A DNA stretch of 64,000 bases. It comes from CALFCX01 sp041650595. Its GTDB lineage: Bacteria; Margulisbacteria; WOR-1; JAKLHX01. The notes beneath the pieces are model-generated. The model had not been told where the DNA came from, made no database searches, and saw only the letters and a list, made by a program, of their open reading frames with translations. Numbering within the stretch: position 1 is the first letter of the stretch; every line of letters begins with the position of its first letter. The stretch is taken from assembly GCA_041650595.1 (NCBI GenBank), contig JBAZKW010000001.1:124001-188000 (forward strand). The letters are read 5' to 3'. Positions 32,764 to 39,522 of the stretch are shown here, in pieces. Position numbers and translations under genes: made by a program.

Positions 32764-34305
32764 ATGGGAACAAATCCGGTGGGAGCGAATGATGTTAAGC
32801 TTATATATATCCCCACCCCAGTTGACCAATCTATTAATGGTGCAGATGAAAAGGCAGTTACAAGAGAACCGTCGTGGCGCCCTAAAATCAAAGAGATCTC
32901 CATAGAAATCACTAATGGTTCCGTAAATTTAAGGGGTTATATCGCTAATTGTTTGCAGAGCGATGAAGGCGTTAAGGAACTTATCGCGAACTATTCAAAA
33001 GAAGTGCAATGCGAGCTGTTGAACATGTTCAATGAACTGCGGAATTCTCCTCTGCGAAAAATGGATGCAATTGCGGACGCAAGAATATCCATAATGATAA
33101 TAAACGCGATAAAAGTCTTTTCGGAAAAGGATGATAAAACCACGGCAAAGAGGATCGCGGAAACGTTGAATGATCAAAGTCTGCCGGCCAGATATGCAGC
33201 ACTGGAAGCGGTTCCGAAGCTTGGGCTAAAGGAAGCAAAGGGCGAATTAGTGAAAATGTTAAAAGATAGCGGCAATCAGAAGATATCGGAAAAGATCATA
33301 GATGTGCTGTCCTTGTTCGGGGAAAGTGCCTCGGACCAGCTGTCTGCAGTGCTTTCCGATGAAAGCGTCGACCTTTTTGTGCGTGAGCGTGCGGCTGAAG
33401 CGTTGGGAAACTGTTATGGGAGCGGGGCTTCTGCTCTGGTAAGTGCACTGGGAGATCGTTCCAGGTCAATACAAGCATCTGCCGAGAGAGCTCTTGTGCG
33501 GCTTGGAAATTATGCGATTAACGCGATCATGTATGAACTTTCCGTTCTTTCGTCAAGAGATAAAAATCCGGACCTTATGAGCGAGGAATCGCGCAGAGAA
33601 GTGTACGATAAAGAACATGAGATAGGAAACGTTCTGGGACAAATGAAAGGAAAAGCTGTTGTCGAAAGATTAAACGAATATCTGGTTCAGGTAGATAGCC
33701 CTATAATAAGGAAGCAATTGATCCGCGCGCTCGGAATGATCGGCGACAAAAGCTCTGTAAAGCCTATCATTGCATCAATAAAAGAGGACGGCACCTATAA
33801 TAAATTTGAAGCGGAACAGGCCCTTGTGAGTCTCCGTGATTCAGCAATGGACGCCCTGTTAAAGGAATCCGGAAGTAAAAATGGCAGCATGAGGGAGATC
33901 TCAGCGCGTATCTTAAGCAATTATGGGGATTCTAGGGCGGAAACAACGCTTGTCAAAATGATGAAAGATAAAAACCCGATTATCAGGGAACATGCTGTTT
34001 TCGGGCTATCGAGGATAAGCGGGGCAAAATATATTTATTTGTATATTGCTGCTTTATCGGATGAAAATCCTTACGTCAGACAAATCGCTGTAAAGGCTTT
34101 ATCGAGCGCAAAGACGAAAAGGGTGGTCATGCCCCTGGTCCGTTCTATCAAAGATGCCGATTATCAGGTTAGAGATGCCGCATTCCGGGCTTTGCGCGAA
34201 ATAAAGGACAGATCGGCTCTTCCTGCGCTTGAAAAGCTTACTGAAGATCGCGATGTAGGGCAACGAGTTAAACAGCTCATTGAAGACATAAAAACGGAAA
34301 AATAG
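32764..34305 (+). CDS. HEAT-repeat protein, sigma-28-type regulon member
   Basis: A 513-residue soluble protein made of helical HEAT/PBS-lyase-like repeats from about residue 125 to the end, for example LPARYAALEAVPKLG, LFVRERAAEALGNCYG, PIIRKQLIRALGMIGD, PIIREHAVFGLSRISG, PYVRQIAVKALSSA and YQVRDAAFRALREI. The first 120 residues differ and may be a separate domain. Such solenoids are protein-binding scaffolds. AGGAGG precedes the ATG, and promoter P5 lies upstream. It lies between a fossil and an intact ilvD 3' end. Its shared promoter class suggests that it regulates or organises the sugar-phosphate enzymes, but this is only inference. Confidence 0.85.
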   Translation: MGTNPVGANDVKLIYIPTPVDQSINGADEKAVTREPSWRPKIKEISIEITNGSVNLRGYIANCLQSDEGVKELIANYSKEVQCELLNMFNELRNSPLRKMDAIADARISIMIINAIKVFSEKDDKTTAKRIAETLNDQSLPARYAALEAVPKLGLKEAKGELVKMLKDSGNQKISEKIIDVLSLFGESASDQLSAVLSDESVDLFVRERAAEALGNCYGSGASALVSALGDRSRSIQASAERALVRLGNYAINAIMYELSVLSSRDKNPDLMSEESRREVYDKEHEIGNVLGQMKGKAVVERLNEYLVQVDSPIIRKQLIRALGMIGDKSSVKPIIASIKEDGTYNKFEAEQALVSLRDSAMDALLKESGSKNGSMREISARILSNYGDSRAETTLVKMMKDKNPIIREHAVFGLSRISGAKYIYLYIAALSDENPYVRQIAVKALSSAKTKRVVMPLVRSIKDADYQVRDAAFRALREIKDRSALPALEKLTEDRDVGQRVKQLIEDIKTEK

Positions 34306-34318
34306 TTAAAACTACGGT

Positions 34319-35971
34319 CTAAATCTTCAGCACCGCTCCGGTGCTTGCGGACGTCACAAAGTGTGCGTAACGCGCCAAAGATCCTGTCAGTTCTTTTTTG
34401 CGCGGCTTAAAGTTTTTCATCCTGTCGTCGATCTCTTTTTGGCTGACTTTTAGCTCAAGTTTTCTTTCCGGTATATTTATCTCGATCTCATCGCCGTCTT
34501 TTATTATTGCGATCGGGCCGCCTTCGGCAGCTTCCGGAGAAACATGTCCGATAGCGGGGCCGCGCGTCCCTCCCGAAAATCTCCCGTCCGTTATCAACCC
34601 GACTGAATCTCCAAGCCCCATTCCGACAATTGCCGCGGTAGGAGAGAGCATCTCTCTCATGCCCGGACCGCCTTTGGGACCTTCGTACCTGATCACGACG
34701 ATATTTCCGGATTTTATCTTGCCGTCCATTATCGCTTTCATCGCAAGTTCTTCGCCGTCAAAACATCTTGCCGATCCGATTATTACCTTTGCGCTGTCGT
34801 TGACCGCTGTTTGCTTTACGACTGAGCCGTGTGGCGCAATATTCCCCTTAAGAACGGCGATCCCGCCTTCTTTGTGATATGCGGTTTCGATGCTTCTTAT
34901 AACATCGTTATCAAAAACTTCGGCTTCACCGGCAAGCTGTTTTACTGTTTTTCCTGAAACCGTGTTGCCGTCGGATATCATGTCTTTCAAAACTTTAAGT
35001 GCCGCCTGAACTCCTCCGGCGTATTCAAAGTCTTCCATAAAATGTTCCCCGCTGGGGCGCAGGTTTGTTATGTGAGGCGTCTTTTTGCTTATCTCTTCTA
35101 TAGTATCCAGATTAACCTCGACGCCGACTTCGTGCGCTATTGCCGGGATATGCAGCGTCGCGTTCGTTGAACCGCCCAGAGCCATATCTATTCGTATCCC
35201 GTTCATTATCGCGTTCTTTGTCATTATCTTGCGGGCAGTGATATTATTTTTAACAAGCTCAACTACCTTTTCGCCGCTTTCGTAAGCTATTATCCTTTTT
35301 TTGGAAGAAACGGCCAATGCCGTGCCGCATCCGGGAAGCGACATTCCCATTGCTTCCGTGACACATGCCATAGTGTTGGCAGTATAAAGTCCCGCACAGG
35401 CACCGGCTCCGGGACAAGCGCATACTTCGAGCTCCGCAAGTTCTTCTTTTGAGATCTTTCCCGCTTGGCACGCTGCCAGTGCTTCAAAAGCATCCCGGAC
35501 CAGGTCGGTCCTTTTCCCGCGGTGACGGCCTGCAAGCATGGGTCCTGCCGTGACGATAATGCAGGGGATATCAAGGCGGGCCGCAGCCATCAACATTCCC
35601 GGAGTGACCTTGTCGCATGCCGTTAAAAGAACGAGTCCGTCAAGTGCGTGTGCTAATGCGACCGATTCAACACAGTCCGCGATAAGTTCTCTAGAAGGAA
35701 GCGAGCGGTGCATCCCCTCGTGTCCCATAGCAATTCCGTCGCATATTGCGGGGACCCCGAATTCAAATGCGATACCGCCTCCGGAATGGATGCCTTTTGC
35801 GATTATATTTGCGAGATCTTTCATTCCGATATGTCCCGGGACCAGGTCAGTAAAGCTGTTTGCAATGCCTATGAACGGCTTATCAAGGCTTTTTTGGGAC
35901 ACGCCGGTCGCATGAAGAAGTGTCCTGTGCGGTGCGCGCTCGATCCCTTTTTTGATGCTGTCGCTTTTCAT
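34319..35971 (-). CDS. ilvD: Dihydroxy-acid dehydratase
   Basis: Dehydrates dihydroxy-isovalerate and dihydroxy-methylvalerate in valine and isoleucine synthesis. The 550-residue product has the cluster-binding cysteines in TACDKVTPGM and CPGAGACAGLYTANTM, GGSTNATLHIPAIA, and the C-terminal TDGRFSGGTRGPAIGHVSPEA. Length is normal. A conventional leader is present: TATAAT at 35990-35995, AAGGAG, then ATG at 35971. No other ilv gene is in the window. A fossil of a second copy's 3' end lies beyond the HEAT gene. Confidence 0.97.
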   Translation of the reverse strand: MKSDSIKKGIERAPHRTLLHATGVSQKSLDKPFIGIANSFTDLVPGHIGMKDLANIIAKGIHSGGGIAFEFGVPAICDGIAMGHEGMHRSLPSRELIADCVESVALAHALDGLVLLTACDKVTPGMLMAAARLDIPCIIVTAGPMLAGRHRGKRTDLVRDAFEALAACQAGKISKEELAELEVCACPGAGACAGLYTANTMACVTEAMGMSLPGCGTALAVSSKKRIIAYESGEKVVELVKNNITARKIMTKNAIMNGIRIDMALGGSTNATLHIPAIAHEVGVEVNLDTIEEISKKTPHITNLRPSGEHFMEDFEYAGGVQAALKVLKDMISDGNTVSGKTVKQLAGEAEVFDNDVIRSIETAYHKEGGIAVLKGNIAPHGSVVKQTAVNDSAKVIIGSARCFDGEELAMKAIMDGKIKSGNIVVIRYEGPKGGPGMREMLSPTAAIVGMGLGDSVGLITDGRFSGGTRGPAIGHVSPEAAEGGPIAIIKDGDEIEINIPERKLELKVSQKEIDDRMKNFKPRKKELTGSLARYAHFVTSASTGAVLKI

Positions 35972-36003
35972 ATAGAACTCCTTGGCATTATTATATCATT
36001 TAA

Positions 36004-36123
36004 GGAATAAGTAGTAAGTAATAGGTAGTAAGGATAATTTGCCGATGATAAAGAGAACTTATCCGACCGGGCCTTACTTCTTATTCCTTACTGCTTACTC
36101 CATAATTTGTGAAGCAAATTATG
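36004..36123. repeat. Inverted repeat and hairpin between ilvD and tRNA-Leu
   Basis: A run of GGAATAAGTAGTAAGTAATAG type at about 36004-36033 is matched by its approximate reverse complement at 36071-36101 (CCTTACTTCTTATTCCTTACTG), forming an imperfect long hairpin around a GC-richer loop. Next to it, CATAATTTG-TGAAG-CAAATTATG (36101-36123) is a perfect nine-base-pair stem touching the tRNA 3' end. No protein is encoded. The first element looks like a dispersed repeat; the second may help form the tRNA 3' end. Confidence 0.55.
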
Positions 36124-36203
36124 CCGTCGGGGAGAATCGAACTCCCATGCTGTTAGGCATACGCTCCTGAAGCGTACGTGTCTACCAATTCCACCACGAC
36201 GGC
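36122..36203 (-). tRNA. tRNA-Leu(CAG)
   Basis: An 82-base cloverleaf with discriminator A. The acceptor stem pairs GCCGTCG with CGACGGC. The D-arm has GGTGGAATTGGTAGACAC, the anticodon stem TACGC/GCGTA encloses loop TTCAGGA (anticodon CAG), a long variable arm is present, and the T-loop is GTTCGATTC. The long variable arm and A73 are typical of tRNA-Leu. No CCA is encoded. Confidence 0.95.
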
Positions 36204-36219
36204 AAAACATTGAAACATT

Positions 36220-36304
36220 TGCCAGGAGGGAGAATCGAACTCCCATGACCGTAAAGATCATCCGCTTTTGAGGCGGACGCGTCTACCAATTCCGCCATCC
36301 TGGC
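36220..36304 (-). tRNA. tRNA-Leu(CAA)
   Basis: An 85-base cloverleaf with discriminator A. The acceptor GCCAGGA pairs with TCCTGGC; the anticodon stem TCCGC/GCGGA encloses CTCAAAA (anticodon CAA); the variable arm is long (GATGATCTTTACGGTCAT) and the T-loop is GTTCGATTC. It precedes tRNA-Leu(CAG) by 16 bases on the same strand, probably one transcript. CCA is not encoded. Confidence 0.95.
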
Positions 36305-36321
36305 ATAAAATTTGTCTGCCA

Positions 36322-36341
36322 CCTGCCTGCCGGCAGGCAGG
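36322..36341. repeat. 20-base perfect palindrome between accA and tRNA-Leu
   Basis: CCTGCCTGCC followed by its reverse complement GGCAGGCAGG. It shares its core with the palindrome at 7399-7412. It lies between the accA stop and the first tRNA-Leu and has no T-tract. Confidence 0.7.
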
Positions 36342-36359
36342 TTCCACCACATCGGCGCA

Positions 36360-37340
36360 TTAAGATTCCTCGAACTGTCCCATCTTCCTGAATTTGTCAT
36401 ACCGGTCCTTTAGTATCTCGGAAGGGGACATTTTTTTGAGCTCTTCCAGGTGTCTTAATAAAGAAGCTTTCATGTTTTCGGCAGTGAACTTGTAATCGTT
36501 GTGCGCGCCCCCGGAAGGTTCTTTCACTATTTCGTCTATTATCCCGAGTTTGAGATGGTCTTTGGATGTGAGTTTTAAGTTTTCAGCCGCTTCCGCGGAC
36601 CTCTTCGCGTCCCTGAACAATATGGAGGCGCATCCTTCGGGGGATATGACGGAATATATGGAATATTCGAGCATAAGCACGCGGTTGCCTACAGCTATGC
36701 CCAAAGCACCTCCGCTTCCTCCTTCGCCGGTGATCATTACGATTATCGGGACGGAGATCTGCATCATATCCCTCAGATTTCTTGCTATGGCCTCGGCCTG
36801 TCCGCGCTCTTCGGCGCCAAGGCCCGGATATGCGCCCATTGTATCTACAAAAGTTATTATCGGCCGGTTGAATTTTTCCGCCATTTTCATAAGGCGCAGT
36901 GCTTTGCGGTATCCTTCGGGATGGGCGCTGCCAAAATTACGCTCAATATTCTCTTTGGTGTTTTTGCCTTTCTGATGACCTATCAGCATGCAGTGGATAT
37001 CTTCAAGTTTTGCGAATCCTCCGATCATTGCTTTGTCATCTCCAAAGCACCTGTCCCCGTGCAGTTCCACAAAATCATGGAATATAAGGTTTGTGTAATC
37101 CAGCATTGTCGGACGCCTGGGATGGCGTGCGATTGACACGATCTGGTTGGGCGAAAGGCTCGAAAAGATCTCTTTTTTAAGCTTGTTTATACGGTCTTCC
37201 ATCGCGACAAGCTCACTATTCATATCCAGCTCACCGGTCTTTGCGGTCTTTTTGAGCGCTTCAACCTTTTTGTAAAGCTCGACCACGGGCTTTTCGAACT
37301 CAAGCAGGTGTTTGGGGTCCAAAGGTTTTTGCTCCTTCAT
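36360..37340 (-). CDS. accA: Acetyl-CoA carboxylase carboxyltransferase subunit alpha
   Basis: AccA and AccD form the carboxyltransferase that moves CO2 from biotin to acetyl-CoA for fatty-acid synthesis. The 326-residue protein has the N-terminal helical region (HLLEFEKPVVELYKKVEALKK), ARHPRRPTMLDYTNLIFHDFVELHGDRCFGDD, and GEGGSGGALGIAVGNRVLMLEYSIYSVISPEGCASILF. Its ATG directly abuts the accD stop. The carboxylase subunits accB and accC are not in the window. Confidence 0.97.
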   Translation of the reverse strand: MKEQKPLDPKHLLEFEKPVVELYKKVEALKKTAKTGELDMNSELVAMEDRINKLKKEIFSSLSPNQIVSIARHPRRPTMLDYTNLIFHDFVELHGDRCFGDDKAMIGGFAKLEDIHCMLIGHQKGKNTKENIERNFGSAHPEGYRKALRLMKMAEKFNRPIITFVDTMGAYPGLGAEERGQAEAIARNLRDMMQISVPIIVMITGEGGSGGALGIAVGNRVLMLEYSIYSVISPEGCASILFRDAKRSAEAAENLKLTSKDHLKLGIIDEIVKEPSGGAHNDYKFTAENMKASLLRHLEELKKMSPSEILKDRYDKFRKMGQFEES

Positions 37341-38198
37341 TTAATATCCAAACCAGTCGAGGCATGTTACAAGCGTGTCTTTGAGCTTGCCCCGCTCTAC
37401 CACAAAATCTACCATCCCGTGTTCCACCAGATATTCGGCCCTCTGAAAGCCTACGGGAAGTTTTTGACGTATAGTCTGTTCTATTACTCTGGGGCCCGCA
37501 AAACCGATTAGCGCACCTGGCTCCGCTATGTTTATATCTCCCAGCATCGCAAAGCTTGCGGATACGCCTCCTGTCGTCGGGTCCGCCAAAAGACTTATGT
37601 AGGGAAGCCTGGCTTCCGCGAGCTTTGCAAGCGCTCCGGAAGTTTTTGCCATCTGCATGAGAGACATAATGCTTTCCTGCATCCGGGCACCGCCCGAAGT
37701 TGAGCAGATTATCACGGGAACTTTGAGCCCTACGGCCTTTTCGACGGCGCGGGTGATCTTTTCACCAACGACCGAGCCCATACTGCCGCCCATAAAAGAA
37801 AAATCCATAGCGCAGATCACCAGATGTTTGCCTTTTATCGCGCCTTCCCCTGTAACAACCGCATCAAAAAGAGAGGTTTTTGCCTCATAATCACGGATCC
37901 TTTGTTCATATTTGGCCGTGTCAAAGAAGTTCAGGAAGTCTTTTGAGCGCATTGAAATGTCGTACGGCGAAAAACTGGCTTCGTCCAGAAGCATGGATAT
38001 GCGTTCTTTGGCGGAAAGCTTAAAATGGTAGGAGCATTTGGGGCAGACCTTGAGGTTTTTTTCGAGGTCCTTGCTGTAAATCGTCTCTTTGCATTTGTAG
38101 CATTTTACCCAAAGACTGCCCGGCACATCAAGCTTTTCAGCCTTGTACTCCCCGGATATTTTAGGTTTCTTTTTGGAAAACCACTCTGATAATGCCAT
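37341..38198 (-). CDS. accD: Acetyl-CoA carboxylase carboxyltransferase subunit beta
   Basis: The 285-residue beta subunit starts MALSEWFSKKKPKISGEYKA and carries the N-terminal zinc ribbon CYKC...CPKC (about 33-55), then the crotonase-fold barrel with SGGARMQESIMSLMQMAKTS and LADPTTGGVSASFAMLGD. The ATG at 38198 gives the normal N-terminus and has GGAAGG about nine bases upstream; in-frame codons further upstream run through the promoter and the start of the divergent rpsT. It is first in accD-accA. Confidence 0.96.
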   Translation of the reverse strand: MALSEWFSKKKPKISGEYKAEKLDVPGSLWVKCYKCKETIYSKDLEKNLKVCPKCSYHFKLSAKERISMLLDEASFSPYDISMRSKDFLNFFDTAKYEQRIRDYEAKTSLFDAVVTGEGAIKGKHLVICAMDFSFMGGSMGSVVGEKITRAVEKAVGLKVPVIICSTSGGARMQESIMSLMQMAKTSGALAKLAEARLPYISLLADPTTGGVSASFAMLGDINIAEPGALIGFAGPRVIEQTIRQKLPVGFQRAEYLVEHGMVDFVVERGKLKDTLVTCLDWFGY

Positions 38199-38222
38199 AT
38201 TGCGATACCTTCCAACGTGTGT

Positions 38223-38229
38223 TATTATA
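38223..38229. promoter_or_regulatory. Shared -10 region of divergent accD and rpsT promoters
   Basis: GTTATTATAAC is near-palindromic. On the plus strand TATTAT (38223-38228) has TTGCGA 17 bases upstream and serves rpsT. On the minus strand TATAAT (38229-38224) serves accD, with only a weak -35. Both starts have a normal leader and ribosome site. Confidence 0.55.
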
Positions 38230-38269
38230 ACATAGTAAGAGAGAGCAAAACCTAAGGAGAATCCCGACA

Positions 38270-38536
38270 ATGGCCAATATAAAATCTGCCGTAAAAAGGA
38301 TCCGGATAGCGAAAAGGAACGAGGATAGGAACAAAGCCTCCAAATCCAACATAAAAACAATCCTCAAAAAAGCGTTGGGGCTCATATCATCTAAAGGCGC
38401 GGATGCGGAAAAGCTGGTCCGTCAGGCCATAAAGAACATCGACAAAGCCGTCTCAAAAGGTATTTTACACAAAAATACGGCTTCCAGAAAAAAATCCAGG
38501 CTGATGAAAAAGCTGAACAAGTCAAAGGCCTCTTAA
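38270..38536 (+). CDS. rpsT: 30S ribosomal protein S20
   Basis: An 88-residue basic, all-helical ribosomal protein. It has the family pattern MANIKSAVKRIRIAKRNEDRNKA and KGILHKNTASRKKSRLMKKLN. TAAGGAG lies nine bases before the ATG. A strong intrinsic terminator immediately follows the stop, so it is transcribed alone from the promoter it shares divergently with accD. Confidence 0.97.
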   Translation: MANIKSAVKRIRIAKRNEDRNKASKSNIKTILKKALGLISSKGADAEKLVRQAIKNIDKAVSKGILHKNTASRKKSRLMKKLNKSKAS

Positions 38537-38540
38537 ATTG

Positions 38541-38561
38541 CCGGGTTTGCCCGGTCTTTTT
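38541..38561 (+). terminator. Intrinsic terminator of rpsT
   Basis: CCGGG-TTTG-CCCGG followed by TCTTTTT. The T-tract touches the ATG of ispE at 38562, so it could also limit read-through into ispE. Confidence 0.75.
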
Positions 38562-39428
38562 ATGACTTCTATAACAGTACGGGCTTTCGCAAAAATAAAC
38601 CTATACCTCAAGATCTTGTCCAAAAGACCTGACGGATTTCACGATATCGAAACTATCATGCAGAACATCTCCCTATTTGACGAGCTTACTATAGAAAACG
38701 GCGAAAACGGCATAATCGTCGATTGCGACGATCCCGCTGTCCCTTCGGGGGACGGCAATATCTGCTACAAAGCCGCAAAGCGGCTGATCGGTCTTTCTGG
38801 CGCCGGGGGCGTAAAAATAAAGATCAAAAAAAATATTCCCTCGGGAGCGGGGCTTGGCGGAGGCAGCAGCGACGCTGCTGCCGTTATAATGGCCCTGAAT
38901 AAATTGTGGGGACTTTCTCTCGATTCAAATGCAATGATCAAAATAGCCGGCGAGATCGGTTCCGATGTTCCTTTTTTTATTATAGGCGGCAGGGCTCTTT
39001 GCAGAGGAAGGGGAGAGGTCATAGAAAAACTGCCTGACCCGCCAAAGTCATACTATGTCCTTGTTAAGCCTGACGTTTCCGTTGACACAAAATGGGCGTA
39101 TGGAGAATGGGACAAAAAATTTCAAATTTCAAATTTCAAATTACAAAAAGGTGAAGAAAAGAGATTTAAATGTGTAGGGTCAAATATCGTGGGGTTTGAA
39201 AACGATTTTGAAAAGATCATCTTGCCTGAATATCCGGCTATAGATAAAGTCAAAAAAGACCTTGTTGCAGCCGGCTGCGGATCCGTTTTTCTTACAGGCA
39301 GCGGCAGTGCCGTGTTTGGGAAGGCAAATAACGAAACCGGCGCAAAAGCTGTTTTTGAAACAATATCAAATAAATATCCGGGATCTTTTTTGACTTCCTC
39401 GGTCAACTCTGCGGTCGAGTATATTTAA
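38562..39428 (+). CDS. ispE: 4-diphosphocytidyl-2-C-methyl-D-erythritol kinase, with in-frame repeat
   Basis: A GHMP kinase of the MEP isoprenoid pathway. Motifs are AFAKINLYLKI (catalytic Lys), IPSGAGLGGGSSDAAAV (ATP loop), GSDVPFFIIGG (catalytic Asp) and FLTGSGSAVFG. The 288-residue length is normal to slightly long. The segment FQISNFKLQ (about 188-196) is encoded by four copies of a seven-base AATTTCA-type unit at 39118-39145, a mini-repeat inserted in frame. The ATG at 38562 gives the typical N-terminus but has no Shine-Dalgarno site, only the rpsT terminator directly before it. Confidence 0.95.
   Translation: MTSITVRAFAKINLYLKILSKRPDGFHDIETIMQNISLFDELTIENGENGIIVDCDDPAVPSGDGNICYKAAKRLIGLSGAGGVKIKIKKNIPSGAGLGGGSSDAAAVIMALNKLWGLSLDSNAMIKIAGEIGSDVPFFIIGGRALCRGRGEVIEKLPDPPKSYYVLVKPDVSVDTKWAYGEWDKKFQISNFKLQKGEEKRFKCVGSNIVGFENDFEKIILPEYPAIDKVKKDLVAAGCGSVFLTGSGSAVFGKANNETGAKAVFETISNKYPGSFLTSSVNSAVEYI
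39118..39145 (+). repeat. Tandem seven-base repeat inside ispE
   Basis: About four copies of AATTTCA, the last changed to AATTACA. Encodes QISNFKLQ within a region where IspE lengths vary. Units of seven bases times three or more keep a varied codon reading, and the frame is intact. Confidence 0.75.
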
Positions 39429-39445
39429 TCCAGCACAAAAATATG

Positions 39446-39473
39446 TGAAATTCTTGAAATATTGAGTCGATAA
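39446..39473 (+). promoter_or_regulatory. Sigma-28-type promoter P6
   Basis: TGAAATTC, 11 bases, GTCGATAA; the ATG at 39523 is 49 bases downstream. Confidence 0.78.
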
Positions 39474-39522
39474 GTATTTGATAACAAGCGAAATATAATC
39501 ATGGATTAGAGAGGAGAAAAAT

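Noticed and set aside
36004..36101. Repeated GTAGTAAGTAATAG-type units as a CRISPR array
   Set aside because: There is no series of equal repeats with unique spacers; it is one imperfect inverted repeat.
36120..36304. tRNA-Leu pair as an integration site with an attached mobile element
   Set aside because: No integrase gene and no repeat of a tRNA 3' end were found nearby; the flanking genes are housekeeping.
38199..38360. Longer accD reading frame with a hydrophobic N-terminus
   Set aside because: The extra codons cross the accD promoter and the divergent rpsT gene, and the canonical MALSEWF start has its own ribosome site.
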